The notes: generated by a model not told the origin, from the letters alone. Counted from the first letter of the stretch, positions 1 to 12,575 are shown. The stretch is DNA of 64,000 nt from Nemania diffusa (GCA_038501195.1 JBBPUQ010000003.1:5300501-5364500), one strand, 5' to 3'. Numbers and translations: made by a program.

Positions 1-31
<31 letters not shown>

Positions 32-332
32 TTATTTATAAATTGCAATTTTTAAGCTTTTTTTTTATATAAATAAATTTAAAACTAACTTATAATTATA
101 AATATTGTTATTATTATTAATATATATTTTATAAAGCTTTTAAATTAATTATAAAAGTTTTTATATTAATTAAAACTTTAAATAATATTGTTTTATTATA
201 ATATTTTAATATAATAAATAATTTTTTAATTTTATATTATAAAGCGCTAATTATATATTAATGCTTTTAAAAAGTAGTTTTATTTTTTTTTGCTGCTGTT
301 TTTAACTTGTTTTTAAGATTTTTTTTTTGCGG

Positions 333-367
<35 letters not shown>

Positions 368-3300
368 GCGCGCTTAAGCGCTTTTTTTTTTTTTTTTGCT
401 TTTAGTTTTAGCTAATAATTGTTAAAATTTTTTATGTTATTGTTATAAATGCTACTATTTATTTTACTGCTTATATTTTTTATATTTTTGCTATTATTAA
501 TAATAATAATAACAACTTTTTTGCTTTTTTTTTTTTGATATAATGTTTTAAGCTTTATAGTTTGCTAAATATTTATTTATGTTTATATTTTAGCAAGCGT
601 TATTATTTATGTTTTATTTAAAAAAAAAAATATATAGTTTTTTACTACTGCTATATAAATGCTGTTTTTATTAAGTATAAAAATAATATATGTTTTAATA
701 TAATTAGCTATAATTAATATTATTATAAATACTTTTTAAAATATATATATATATTTATATAAGTTTTTTTTATATTTTTTATATATATTTAAAATATTAT
801 ATTAATAAATATAAATATAATTTAAATTATATAATATTATTTGTTTATTATTTAATAGCAGCTATTTAGTTTAAAGCTTTTTAAGTTATAAATTTTATTT
901 TAATATTTTTTAAAATTGTTATAGCAATTTTTAATTAATAGCTTTTATATAAAAAGTTTATTATTACTACTTTTTTATTACTTATATTTATGCTTACTTT
1001 TTGTATTTTTTGCTAAAACGTTTATATGTTTAAGCTTTTGTTTACTTTTTATATTTTAACTACTTTTTTTAGCTATTTTTTTTTTTTTTTTTTTAACGCT
1101 ATTAATATTTTTATTACTGATAATTTTTTTGTTTATGTTATTAGTGCTATTAATATTTTGTTGTATAATTATACTATATATTTTTGCGCTTTTTTTTTTT
1201 TATATTTTGTATGCTTTTTTTAAAATTTTTAATAAATAAAAGTTAATGTTTTTAATATTTAATAAGTTTAAAAAATAAAATAATAAAAATAATAAATAAA
1301 AATTAATATAACTTATTTTAATTTTGCTTTTTTTTTTTACTTTTAGTTATTTTAATTGTTATAAATTAATAAATAATTAAAAAGTTTTTTTTGTTTATTT
1401 TTTAAGTTTATATTATAAATATAATTTATATTTTTAAAGTTAATAAAAACTTAAAAATGTTTAAATTAAACTTATAACAAATTTTTAATTAATTTATTAG
1501 TAAATATTTAGTTAATAAAAAAATATATTATTTTAAAGCTTTTTTTAAAATATTTTTAATATAGTTATATATTTTATATATTTATATATTTAAGTTTAAT
1601 GTTTATTTTTTTGTTTTTATTTACTATTAACTTAATTATTTATATATTATTTAAATAAATTGTTTATATTTTATTTAATTTTAAAATAAAATTACAAAAT
1701 AGCTTTTTAAAAGCTATTGTTTTTTTTATAATAAGCTTAATAATATTTACTTTTGCTTTTATAATAAAAATAAACACAATATTTTAATAAGTAACTTTTT
1801 ATAAAATTACATTTTTAAATAATAATATAATATATTTATATAAAAAGTAACAAGTTTTATAATTGTTTATAAATAAAGTATTTTTTACTATTAAAAAAGC
1901 TTAAACTTTATAATTTTATATTTTATATATAATTTTAAAAAAATATGTTATATATAAATATTAAATTATTTAATAAACAATTTTATAATATATAAAGCTA
2001 AAATTAGTTAAAAATTTTAAAAGTTATATTATTATATATATAATATTTAATTTTAAAAATACTACTATATATAAAATTGATTTAATTAGTTTTTAATATA
2101 GTTTAATTTTTGTTTTTATTATATTTTTTAAATATTTTTTAAGCTTTTTTGTTAAAAGTAGCATTATAAAAACTTAATTTTAGTTGTTAAATTTATAGCA
2201 TGTTATAATTTTGTTAATATATTTGTTATATATTAATATAATTGTTTTTTAAAAGTAGTTTTAAATTATTTTAATTTTTAAAAATTGAATAATATTATTT
2301 TAATTTTTAAGTTTATAAGCTTTTTTAATATTTAAAATGATTTTTTTTGCTTTTTTTTTATAAGTTTTATAATATAAAACTAAAAAGTTGTTTATATAAA
2401 ATATAATAAATACTATATATTTTAAAATATAAAACAAACAAAGCTTTTTTTTTAAAGCTATTATTTTGTTAGTTTTAAATATTTTAATAAACTTTTTATA
2501 TTATAACAATAAAAAGTTTTTTAAACTATATAATATTTTATTAAATTTATTAATTAAGTTGTTTTAATTAAAGCTTTTTAAAAATAATATATTTATAAAA
2601 GCTTTATTAGTTTTTAATATGTTAAAAAACGTTTTAATTATATTAAATTATTTAATTTTAAAATTAAAAGTTATTATTAATATTATTATAAGTTTAAATA
2701 TTTTAATTATAAATATAGCTATATAAATTAATTAAAATATATTTTTTTTTTAAAAATTATTTTTAATAATTAAATATATTTTATATATATTTAAAAAACT
2801 GTTTTTATTAAATTTATATATAAACATTTATTTTAATAAAAATAAATTGCTTTTTATATTTTATATAAAAATAATTTTAAACATTTTATTGTTTTTTAGT
2901 TATTTATATTTATTATAAACATTAGTTTTAAATAGTTTATTAATTAAATATTTAAAAAAGTTTTTTTAACTTTTAAATAGTAGTTTTAAAAAATTGTTTT
3001 TATAAATATAAAGTTTTTAAAATATTATATTTAAGCATATAGCTTTTTTTTAACTTATTACTACTGCAAATATTGTATATAATATTTTGTACTTTTAGTT
3101 TTTTTAATATAAAGCTTTTAGTTAATTAAATATAAAAGTTTTTAAAAAAAATTGCTAAAAGTTATTTTTTAAAAAGTATATTTTGTTTTTTTTATAAAAT
3201 ATAGTTATAAAAATTATATAATTTTTACTGTTATTTTTTAATTTTTTAAATGTTATTTTTTAAATATATTTATTTATATATAAAGCTAATAAATTTATTT

Positions 3301-6300
3301 TATATATATATTTATGCTTTATTTAAAACAGTTTATTTAATGTTTTAAATATAATTTAATATTTACATTATTATAAGCTTTTATTTAATTTATTTTTAAT
3401 ATTTTATATATTAATTTAAAAAATTTAAAACATTTTGCTTTTTAAAAATATTATTATTTTATTTTAAATTATTTTTTTAAGTTTTGTTTTTATATTATTT
3501 TATTGTTTTTTAAATTTAAATATTTGTTAAAAAGTTAAAAATTTTTGCAGCTAAAGTATATAACTTTTACTAAGTTTTTTAACTAGTTTTGCTATAGCTA
3601 TATTTATTTTTAAATTTTACTTTTTTAAATAAACGTTAAAAAGCTTATTAATAAATTAAACATTATTATTATAACTATTTAAAATGTTTTTACTTATTTT
3701 TTAATTTGTTATTGCTATAAATTTTTATATATTTTAAATTTTTAAAATTATAATATTTTTAAACTTGTTTAATTTAATTTTGTTTATTTGTACTTTTAAA
3801 ATTTTAATTTTAAAGTACTTTTGTTTTTTGTTGTAAAAAATCTTTTTATTAAACTTAATATTTTTTATTAAAATTATTTTTTGCAAATAAAAAATTTAAA
3901 TTTTATATAAATTATTTGCTATATATTTTATTAAATATTTAATATATGTTTTTAACTTTGTTTTAAAAACTTAGTAGTTATAACTAGCTTTTTTTTTTTT
4001 GTTTAAAAAATAAACTTTATATTTATATACAAAAATTTAATTTTAATTTAATTTAAAATTAATTTTTAACTTTTTTTTTATTTTAAACATATATTATTTA
4101 AAATATTAGTTAAATTATAATTTAAGTACTTTGTAAAATATATAAAAATTGTTTTTTTTTAAAAAACTAATATTATATAATTAAACTATTATTTAAACTA
4201 TTTTTAATTAAAAAAAGCTTAAAAACTTAATTTTTAAAAACATTTTAATTAATTTTTTAATTATTTTTTTGTTTGCTTTTTTACTGTTTTTTATTAGCTT
4301 TTTAGTATAGTTTAATAAAAGTTTTAAATTGATTTTTTTTTTTTTAGCTTAAAACTTATAATATATAGCTTTTTAAATAATAATAACTGCTTTTTTATTA
4401 TTGTTTTTTAGCTTTATTATAAAAAGCTTAAATTGTTATATTATTTAATGTTTAAACTTTTTTATTTATTTAAATATAAAGTTTTATTTTTTGTTTTTAA
4501 AAAAGTAAAATTAAATCGTATTATTAAACTTATTTTTAAATATTAATATTTATTGCAATTTATTAAACTTTTTAAAATAATTAAACAAATTTTAAAAAAC
4601 TTTATAAAAAAGTTTTGTTAACGCTTTTTTAAAAATTTATTTAAAAATTTTTTATAAAATATATATTTTTATATAATTTTTATACTTAAGTTATAAAATT
4701 TTATTAATTTTTATATTTTTTATATTATATATTAACGCTTTAAATAGTTTAAGTTTTAAATATTTTAACTTTAAATATTATAAATATTTAAAGTTTTTTT
4801 TTAGTTTTAAAAAATTTTTAAAAAGTTAATATAAAAAAACTTGTTTTATTTATGTTAAAATTATTAAAAGCTTTGCTATATTTGCAAAAATTTTTGTTAA
4901 AATATATATTATATTTATTATAAAAAATTGATTTAAATAAATAAAAAGTAAATTGTATTAAAAAAACATTAAATTGTAATATTTTAAAAGTTTAACAATT
5001 ATATTGCTTTTTTTAAACTTGTTAAATTTTAATATATAATTTAATTTATAATATTATATTTTTGTTTTTTAAAAATAAGCTTTAAAAATTAAGTTTATAT
5101 AAAATTTTTTTATAAATATTATTTTAATAAGTATTAAATTAACCGATTTTTTTTTATTTTTTTTTAAAAGTATACTTTTTATAATTTAAGTTTTTATTTT
5201 TAAAATTAAAAATTAAAAAATGCTAGTATTTATTACTGTTTTTTTTTTAACAATTTTAAAAAACTTTTTTTTTAAAAGCAATTTGTTATTTATAAAATAA
5301 AAAACACTACAGTTGTTTAATAATATATTATTAAATAAAAAGTATAACTTTTAAACTTTAGTTATATAAATGTTTAAAATTAAATATAATTTTAAAAAAA
5401 ATAAGTTAATTATTATATATATTATATTATTGTTATACTAAGTTTTTTTGTTACTTAATTTTTTTTTTTTAAAAGTGGTTTTTTTTACTTTTTATTTGCT
5501 TTTTTTGATTTTTTTTTAAAAATTATTTTATTACGTATATTTTTATTACTTTTTAATTTTTTTTATTTTTTTTGTAAAAAGTGTTTTTTTTAGTACTTTT
5601 TTTATAAATTTTGTAATTATGTATTAAAAAAGTTTATATGTTTTAAAACATTAAAAGTAAATATATTTTATTTAGTATTTATAAAAGCATTAAAAACTTT
5701 TAAGCTGTTTTTTATGTTTTTTTTTTTTAAGCTGTTTTTAAATTTTGTTGCTTAAAATATAATAAATTTTTAAAACACTTTAAAAAGCTTTTAATTTGTT
5801 TTTATAAATAAGCTTTTTAAAAATTTATTTTAGTTAGTTTAATATAAACATTTGCTTTTTATAAAAAAGCTTATTTTAAAATAAAATAAAAAGCTATTTA
5901 ATAGTTTATTTAAAAATAATATGTTTGTTTATAGTTTTAAAAAATTTTTTAGCTATAAATATTTTTATTATATTGAATATTTAGCGCATTTTTGCTTTTT
6001 TGTAAACAATTGTTTAATTTTTGTATTAATAAATAAAGTTTATATGTTATAAAGTTTAGTTTAAAACTGTTTAATATTTAGCTAATAAAATGTTTATAAT
6101 AGTTAATTTTATAAAAGCTAAACTATTTTTTAAGTATTTAATTATTAATTTAATATTAAAATTGTTTTTATTAAATATTTATACTAATATTATTTTTAAG
6201 CACTTAAAATTAACTGTTTTTAAAATTTAATTATATAAATTAATATATTAAATAATATTAGCTATATATTTAAACATTTTGTTAATATAAGTTTTAACAA

Positions 6301-7085
6301 GCTTGTTAAATTTTGTAATAATATTAAATACTGTTAATTATGCTTTTTTGAAAATTAATAGCGCAGCATTTTTTACAAAATTATTGTTATTTTAAGCTTT
6401 TTATTTTTTGAAATTTTTTTTATATTAATTAGTTTGCTTTTATAAAAAAGCTTGCTTAATGCTTTTATAAATAAAAAGCTTTAGTTTAACTTTAATTTTA
6501 AATATAAGTATAATACTATTTAAGTTAATATAATTTTAAACGTTTTATATTATAGCTTAAAATTTAAGTTTGTTGTACTATTTTAGCTAATTAAAATTAG
6601 TTTTTAAAATTGTTTTAACATTTTTATCGATTTTTTTAAAAAATATAATAAAAATATAAAAAAAAATATATTAAAAGCAAATAAAAGTTTTTAAAATAAT
6701 GTAAAAAAAAAATAAAATAAAAACACTTACAACAATAAAAATTAAAATCGTTTATAAAAAAAAACACTAGTTTAATAAATAAACTAAGCTTATAACTGTT
6801 ATATATAAAAGTATAATTAAATTTAGCAAATAAAATTAAACTAATATAACTAAAACAATTTTAAAAAATATATTAAAATAAAGCTTGCTAAATATTTTAA
6901 TTATTTTAACTTTTTAATTTTTAAGCTTTATATATATATATATGTTTTTAATAAATACTAAAATCAAACTTAATACTTTGCTTTTAAGCTTTAATTTTAT
7001 AATTGTTTTTACTTACTTGTAATAGTAAGCGCTTGTAATAAGTAGTAATTTTAACAAGTAATATTATAAGCAGTAAAAAAGCTTT
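1..7085. repeat. AT-rich, RIP-like block without genes
   Basis: The sequence is almost entirely A and T, rich in TpA, with long T and A runs and no plausible protein-coding frame. The longest open frame here (1,026-1,223, 65 residues) is a Phe/Tyr/Ile-rich low-complexity stretch of the kind expected by chance in such DNA. Remaining G and C sit mostly in AGCT, GC and AC/GT contexts, as expected after loss of CpA/TpG. The + strand is T-rich to about 6,600 and A-rich from there to about 6,950. Identity before decay is not recognisable; a block of RIP-altered transposons is the likeliest reading. Confidence 0.8.
352..397. repeat. Long A/T-run hairpin with GCGC core
   Basis: Sixteen A (352-367) plus GCGC (368-371) pair with GCGC (378-381) plus sixteen T (382-397) around the 6-base loop GCTTAA. 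This is a perfect 20-bp stem. The A run itself begins at 344. CpG-containing GCGC steps are very unusual in a block otherwise stripped of CpG. Function unknown. Confidence 0.8.
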
Positions 7086-7289
7086 TACAAAAGCTTTTTT
7101 TCAGGCTTTTTTATTAGGTAAGCTCACTTGGGTGGATTTTATGACCTGACCTTTTGGGCTCGCCCTATTAAACCTACTTATACTGTTACAGATTTTTATG
7201 CAGCTATTTGTTCATTTCACTGCGCCTTACACCCGAGCGGACAAAGTGAGTCCTCGGTTTTTCCTGCTAAATAAGTTCGCGGGTGCTAT

Positions 7290-7318
7290 CCTAGCTATGC
7301 ATATACTGCATAGCCTAG
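7290..7318. repeat. Inverted repeat (hairpin)
   Basis: GCTATGCA (7,294-7,301) and TGCATAGC (7,307-7,314) form a perfect 8-bp stem around the loop TATAC. CCTA on the left pairs with TAGG on the right if one base is bulged, giving about 12 bp. It lies about 200 bp inside the left edge of the gene island. Role unknown. Confidence 0.7.
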
Positions 7319-7453
7319 GCAGCTAAGATTTTCTCAACGTGTCTATGACACGAAACAATACTAAACATACCTGACCATATCCCTCTACCCTCACATTTAC
7401 TTATCTCGACTGCTGGCCTTTTATTAAACATTAAAGAGGATAATGCTTCAGAA

Positions 7454-7471
7454 CTTATACTTTCGTATAAG
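7454..7471. repeat. Short dyad CTTATAC-TTTC-GTATAAG
   Basis: Two perfect 7-bp half-sites are separated by 4 bases. It could be a binding site for a dimeric regulator or chance; no neighbour within 1 kb explains it. Confidence 0.5.
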
Positions 7472-8822
7472 ATCCGTTTGAAAACGTCATCAGAAGGCGC
7501 ATGTAGTATTGCTCGAATCCTTTTCTAGTAGCCTGACCCAATTGCTTCACCTCCTTGGCTATTTCTCGACAACTGTGCAATGATAAGGTTTTAAAAGCGA
7601 CCCAAAATAGTAGCGAAAGATGAACCCTTCCTAAATAGGTCGGTACTCTATTAAATCTCTAGTCATGCTGAAAGCTAAGTATCTGTGACAAAGTAAGAGA
7701 TGAAAACTTCACATATAACTAGCTGGTGATAGAAAGAAAGTCAGGACTAGGCATAGTAGCAACCGGATAAAAGGCAGTCCTAAGATTATTCTTCCCTCTT
7801 CGTTTCGCATCCGCTTCCGAGAGTGAGACCGATTGTAACTCTATAACCTGATCTATTTGCACTTATGCGTGTCAGAATCGAAGGATCCTCGAGTCCAAGC
7901 ATTGCGCGTAACCAACTCTTGTTGTTCGTTTGTGAAAGCTTACGGTGCTCAGCAGTTTTCATTTTTCCTCAAGTCAACACAGGGTTAAGACGAGATCACA
8001 TTGCCTGACACTTGTCCCAGAATCGTTCAACATACTCTTTCACAATATGCAAACTATGAGCCTCGCTAAAGAAGATCGGAGTTCGACAGATACCAAAGGG
8101 CCGCCAGGCACAGGTGTTAGTGTAACTCGAGTGCCTTGTATCCTTTTTCGTCGTCACTTCGTGTGGCGCTAGCATTTCAACACCTCATTATTCAGGACCC
8201 AATCAAGTTTGATTTATCACGGCAAATCAGTGGCTCCCGCTCAACCGTGCAGGGGCAGTACATATCGGCTGGGCCCGCACCCGCGCCTTCTCTACTTAGT
8301 TGGGGCTATAAACCAATCGGTCTATGTGATAACCGGTCTGAAACAGGTTGACGGTCTCTCGAAGGGTGCGTGCCCCTTGAATATGAAGCCCTGGCGTCCT
8401 GATTTGTAATTATCATTCCAGCCTTCTCAGCTCATGCATCCAGTTGTGTGAGCATTGGGTGAGGGTAACCCCGCGACCCCGAGTCACTTTCCACCGCTTT
8501 TCTGGGTCGAAATGATAGTTGGAACAAGCCGAAATGCTGTATCTATGTTTGAAAACACTCGTGAGGGGGGGTAAGAAGGTGTGGCAGCGGCGAGGAAACG
8601 AATGTGCTGATGTGTACTGACTTGGCGTTGTATTAGTCGGTGGGTAGACAAACTTAACTTGGTCACTGCAACGTACGGTGATCTGTCACTTTTGGCCCCG
8701 AACCATTGCCACAAAGGCTGAAAGTTGGGAGCAGTAATAGAGCCGCTCTCCAAGTCCATCAAAAACTTCACTTTTTCAAAAATGGCCTCCCGCTCAAGGG
8801 AGCTCCCGATAGATATTTCATC

Positions 8823-10418
8823 ATGTTCGCTCAAATGCATCAAACGATTACAGCCATGAGACTACGCAAATCTCGTGCAGTCATATTATTCTCGTCTTTG
8901 ATTGCGATACTCGTTTTTTACCAAGCGAAGCGTATGCAAAGGCTACCACTCCGCGTCATGTCATCGAGGTGCCCCGACTCGCCTTTACTGAAAGACGTGT
9001 TCGTCGTCGTTCGTACAGGGGCAACTGAAGTTCTTGAGAAGCTACCTGCTCATTTTTCAACAGTGCTCACATGCATTCCCGACTACATAATATACTCAGA
9101 CCTAGAAGAATACTTAGAGGGTCACCATATCGTTGACGTCCTTGACCGAGTCAGCCCAGATGTCAAGATGCACGCTCCCGAGTTCTGGCTATATAATAGA
9201 CTTCATACATCGGGACGAGATGATCTAGATTATAAGACTACGTTTGGAAGTGGCCCTGGAGGAGCCTTAGACAACCCAGGATGGAAACTCGATAAGTGGA
9301 AGTTCTTACCTATGGTGTCCCGAGCATTGGAATATAGACCTCAAGCCAAATGGTTCGTTTTCATTGAGCCCGATACCTATTTGTTCTGGCAGAACATGCT
9401 AGAGTACCTGGCTCAATTCGATGCAAGCAAGCCTTACTACTTAGGGAGACACATGTATATCGGCCCCGTTCTTTTTGCCCATGGTGGATCAGGGTTTGCA
9501 ATTTCCAATCCTGCTATGAAAATGGTATCCAAACACTGGATGGACAACCTTGCCTGGTTTGATGATTATACCTTGAAGGAATGGGCTGGAGACATGGTAC
9601 TTGGCAAGGCAATGGAGAACATTGGTGTTCCCTTGATCTCAGCATCGCCTCACGTTCAAGGAGAGAGTTGTAAGTACCTGAGAATTTATTTTGCTAACAC
9701 GCAATTCAATTGTGCAAAGTTTTCTTGGGTTTCTCCCTCAATCATCTTCAAAATTCCACAGTCTCACATCGGTGTGTGGCTAACCTATTCTTTGTCAGTG
9801 AGCACAGTGGATTGGACCAACAACAGGCAGAATAATCCACCGTGGTGCTACGCACCGTTAACATTTCATCACATGACTGACCACCAGATCCACCCCTTGT
9901 GGCATTTCGAGCAGGGATGGATACGTGACCATCAAGTGATAAAGATTCTCCGACTCCGTGATATATTCAGGCGGCTTGTGTATCCTCAGCTTCGAGCCGA
10001 AGTGATTGACTGGGATAACCAATCAAGAGAACTTGAATATAGCAATGAAGCCCTTGCCAAGCTGTCCGACACAGACCGCGCGGCTCTTGCATCAGCTGAA
10101 AGGGGCGCCCAAGAATCTTTTCAACATTGTCAAGCTGCCTGTGAGAGCAAAAAGTCATGCATACAATTCTTTTATAATCCTGGTCGGTGTTTCCTATCTA
10201 CTGAACTACGGTTAGGTCAGATGGTACAAGCTGGGTGCATTGACTACTCACACAAGGAGAATAAATGTGTTCGAGTGCAAGATATGGGTGCCTCAAGTGC
10301 ATTGTCTAAACACACAAGCGCAGCTGTGTCGGGCTGGATTATGGACAGAGTCCGGCAAGTAACAGAAGAAATGGATGGGGCGTGTCAAAGCCCAGGTGGG
10401 AACGACTGGGTAACATGA
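8823..10418 (+). CDS. GT31-like glycosyltransferase, type II membrane protein (one intron)
   Basis: Predicted 488-residue Golgi/ER glycosyltransferase after removing the intron at 9,670-9,798; donor and acceptor sugars are unknown. It resembles the large fungal family annotated as glycosyltransferase family 31 / fringe-like. Visible signs: a short basic N-terminus and one membrane anchor (residues ~18-34); VVVRTGATE (61-69); GPGGALDNPGWKLDKWKFLP (144-163); EPDTY (182-186), in the place of the metal-binding DxD-type motif; HGGSGF (220-225); WAGD (254-257); HHMT (306-309); WHFEQ (317-321). A cysteine-rich tail (C393, C397, C403, C413, C429, C439) resembles a PAN/apple-like module. Start: the frame is open upstream to 8,706, but the first ATG is 8,823, with A at -3. 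ATG 8,856, just before the anchor, is the alternative. No RIP damage is seen. Family assignment is firm; activity is inferred. Confidence 0.88.
   Translation: MFAQMHQTITAMRLRKSRAVILFSSLIAILVFYQAKRMQRLPLRVMSSRCPDSPLLKDVFVVVRTGATEVLEKLPAHFSTVLTCIPDYIIYSDLEEYLEGHHIVDVLDRVSPDVKMHAPEFWLYNRLHTSGRDDLDYKTTFGSGPGGALDNPGWKLDKWKFLPMVSRALEYRPQAKWFVFIEPDTYLFWQNMLEYLAQFDASKPYYLGRHMYIGPVLFAHGGSGFAISNPAMKMVSKHWMDNLAWFDDYTLKEWAGDMVLGKAMENIGVPLISASPHVQGESCKYLRIYFANTQFNCAKFSWVSPSIIFKIPQSHIGVWLTYSLSVSTVDWTNNRQNNPPWCYAPLTFHHMTDHQIHPLWHFEQGWIRDHQVIKILRLRDIFRRLVYPQLRAEVIDWDNQSRELEYSNEALAKLSDTDRAALASAERGAQESFQHCQAACESKKSCIQFFYNPGRCFLSTELRLGQMVQAGCIDYSHKENKCVRVQDMGASSALSKHTSAAVSGWIMDRVRQVTEEMDGACQSPGGNDWVT
9670..9798 (+). 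other. Probable 129-nt spliceosomal intron in the GT31-like gene
   Basis: The 5' site is GTAAGT (9,670-9,675). A CTAAC branch-type motif (9,780-9,784) lies 14 nt before the CAG acceptor ending at 9,798. Length is a multiple of three with no stop, so the reading frame stays open through it. Unspliced, it would put 43 extra residues, unlike anything I recognise in the family, between the conserved QGES and STVDW segments; spliced, these join directly through one Leu. A second CTAAC (9,694-9,698) with an AAG acceptor at 9,719 would give a 50-nt intron but breaks the frame. Confidence 0.75.
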
Positions 10419-10754
10419 AAGCTTGTAAAACTATGTAAAGCCTAGATTCTTATTACACAATTGTAACAGTAGCACGTTAGGGTTCTGTATAGACCAGCCA
10501 CAGTGGTGTACGCATTTAGGCATTATGAGGCAAATATATGAATTTGTTCTATGTTGCCCTAAGACAATAGAGAGTGTACTACATTCAAGGAGACAAGAAT
10601 CCTATCATTACTATTACTTCAAGAACTTTGCCTGTTTCAATTCAAAGCAGATCTTAGTCCTGTGGTGTAAGACAGGACTGAAGGTAACTACCTAAATCAA
10701 TGTGCAGTATATAAATCGCCTTTCACAAAGCTAAGCTTAGTATAAATACTCAGA

Positions 10755-10775
10755 GCCTGAGTTAAGTTCTCAGGC
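10755..10775. repeat. Hairpin GCCTGAG/CTCAGGC followed by C-T run
   Basis: A perfect 7-bp stem (10,755-10,761 with 10,769-10,775) and a 7-base loop, followed by CCTTTT. It looks like a bacterial terminator, but in a fungal polymerase II context that role is not expected. It lies about 340 bp after the GT31-like stop. Confidence 0.5.
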
Positions 10776-11290
10776 CTTTTCATAAAATGCCTGTTGATCA
10801 AGCGGCTGGGTAAGTGCTGATCAAGTTGACAGATATAGCGAGCAATTAATTAGGTTACGTTCTCCAAGTATAAGACCATTTAGGTAGTGAAAACTGCCCC
10901 CTTTTAACTGCAGAAGGCGTCCAGTTCATTGCCCAACCAGACGTTCAAGGCAGAATGACGCTACATACTACCTGACCTTTGCCCGACTTGGTAATCGTTT
11001 TGTGATCGACCATGTAATGATGATGCGTGTGCAAGCACGACTGATGCATATCCCACCGGTCTGAAGCTCGACTTCGCCCCCCAGTGCTACCCTCTCGTGC
11101 AGGTCTATGTGCTGGAGGTGGATTTTGACGTATATCCGAAATCCTTAGCTGTCGATTAAAGGCAGGCTCAAAATAGATTCATCTTCACATTGCCAGCGCT
11201 ATGAAGACCATGAGGCTCACATCTACGAATCTCCCAATACTAGGATCGTAGTGGTCAGTGGCGAAACGAATATTCAGATCCTAAGGATCC

Positions 11291-11306
11291 AGTGACCATG
11301 GTCACT
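11291..11306. repeat. Perfect 16-bp palindrome
   Basis: AGTGACCATGGTCACT reads the same on both strands. It is close to another symmetric stretch, GATCCTAAGGATC (about 11,278-11,290). No gene start nearby. Function unknown. Confidence 0.6.
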
Positions 11307-11619
11307 CATTATACATGGGGCTGCTGCACGATCTACTGTCTCTCAAGTAGAGATTGTCGCCCCCTTGTGGTTCCCGTAAGACTCGGCTCAATGACACGGT
11401 AGTCTTCGGGGTGACGTGAGACGGAGATAGCTGATCCAAGCCTAAACTGGAAAGCTGAATTCGTGCACCGAATGGCTAAAAGGAGAGTGGGTATCACGAC
11501 CACAGGATTCTAACAACAAGATTGAAACCCTGCACCACAAAGTATAAGGATGGTGCTGCGAAGTTTGACCAAGAAGAACTGAAGGAGCTACAAGCAGGGG
11601 GTACATGATATGCTAGGGT

Positions 11620-11756
11620 CAGGGCTGTGATTTGAGTTACTCAATTCTGAGTTTGAGTCTAAAATTGAGTTTGAGTTAGTCAGCTGGCAAACTTAGACTA
11701 ACTCAGTTGAGTTTTGAGTTAGTTAGTCAAAACTCAGAACTTAAATCATAGCTGTA
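11620..11756. mobile_element. Small hAT-type non-autonomous element (MITE), 137 bp
   Basis: The left end, beginning CAGGGCTGTGATTTGAG, is matched by an imperfect inverted right end near 11,740-11,756. The insert is flanked by 8-bp direct repeats differing by one transition: GCTAGGGT (11,612-11,619) and GCTAAGGT (11,757-11,764). CAGGG-type ends and 8-bp duplications are typical of the hAT superfamily. The interior is built of GAGTTAG/GAGTTTGAGT-like short repeats. It carries no coding sequence, so it would need a transposase from elsewhere. A RIP-altered relative with the same ends lies at 45,553-46,245. Confidence 0.7.
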
Positions 11757-11758
11757 GC

Positions 11759-11812
11759 TAAGGTTGTGATTTAAGTTACTTAAATCTGAGTTTAAGACTG
11801 AAATTAAATCGC
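11759..11812 (+). mobile_element. Truncated left end of a second hAT-type element
   Basis: This stretch repeats the left end of the element at 11,620 with a few changes (TAAGGTTGTGATTTAAG against CAGGGCTGTGATTTGAG, then TTACTTAAATCTGAGTTTAAG). The differences are mainly transitions. No matching right end is visible. It overlaps the right target duplication of the first element, so the two may be nested or produced by local rearrangement. Confidence 0.5.
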
Positions 11813-12567
11813 GCTAGTAAAGCCCGGAGTTCACTCAATATAATTCCTGAGTAGACAATAAAATCCGGTGCTCATTTGCTATGCACAACTTTAAATAGCA
11901 GGCGTCTAAAGTTGCCACACCGACACTGGTATGCTTCTGGCTACGCAAAGCCACCTTCTTATACACGGTTTTAAGAACCTTGCAAACTGGTTCCAGGACG
12001 AGAGTATGACCTGAAGGCCAAAAGGATGTTGTATTAGAATAGAAGGTCTGTAGCCGTACAGGCAAGCCAAATACTGTAGTGGTCTCACTACCCCCCCTGT
12101 ATCAGATTTGGTGCATCTGCTCTCGTGTTCTATTGGTGACTAGTTCTAATCTGAGGGAATTATCTGACAAGCTCCTTTTGGTGCCTTGCACGGACCACTC
12201 AATACTAGCCACACCGCTTATATAATCAATACGCGCCTCCCACGCACGGGCCTCAGGCTCGTTAGGAGAGGCTCAAATCCAACACCCTGCACCTTCCTAT
12301 TACTCTTCGCACCTACCCCCCTGGACGAAGCTGCGCAGCGTAAATGCATCATGACGTTGCCACTATGGCTAGCACTTGCTGGAATCAAACCTTGGTATCC
12401 CTTCCATGTGGCATTAAACCTAGAATTCTGCACGGTTTGGCTTTCCAAGACGATAATACTTCGATAAACCTTATTTTTACTGAATGTTATGGGCATACGT
12501 GGCATTAGTTTGGGGTCATCTATGAACAACCTATTAGCATCATGGTTTGCTGAATTATCAGATTGAA

Positions 12568-12575
12568 TATAAAAA
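12568..12575 (+). promoter_or_regulatory. Candidate TATA box of the protease-like gene
   Basis: TATAAAAA starts 44 bp before the ATG at 12,612. If used, the 5' leader would be very short. Confidence 0.4.

Larger units (their letters stand above)
7086..8822. other. Intergenic, upstream of the GT31-like gene
   Basis: About 1.7 kb of balanced composition with no convincing gene. The open frames here (up to 75 residues, around 7,945-8,351) overlap each other in different frames and show no recognisable domain. The stretch holds two hairpin-forming sequences (7,290-7,318 and 7,454-7,471). It probably contains the promoter and 5' leader of the gene starting at 8,823, but no clear TATA box decides where. 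A decayed gene cannot be excluded. Confidence 0.6.

Noticed and set aside
1026..1223. 65-residue open frame in AT-rich DNA, and similar frames at 19,667-19,861 (-) and 41,166-41,387 (-)
   Set aside because: Phe/Ile/Tyr/Asn/Lys low-complexity translations in long A/T runs, without domains; expected by chance at this composition. The one at 41,166 lies on the likely antisense strand of a dead retrotransposon.
7945..8409. Overlapping 66-75 residue frames upstream of the GT31-like gene
   Set aside because: They overlap one another in different frames, have no recognisable domain and no supporting splice or codon signal.
8484..8843. 119-residue - strand frame overlapping the start of the GT31-like gene
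   Set aside because: It overlaps the conserved gene's leader and start on the opposite strand and shows no domain.
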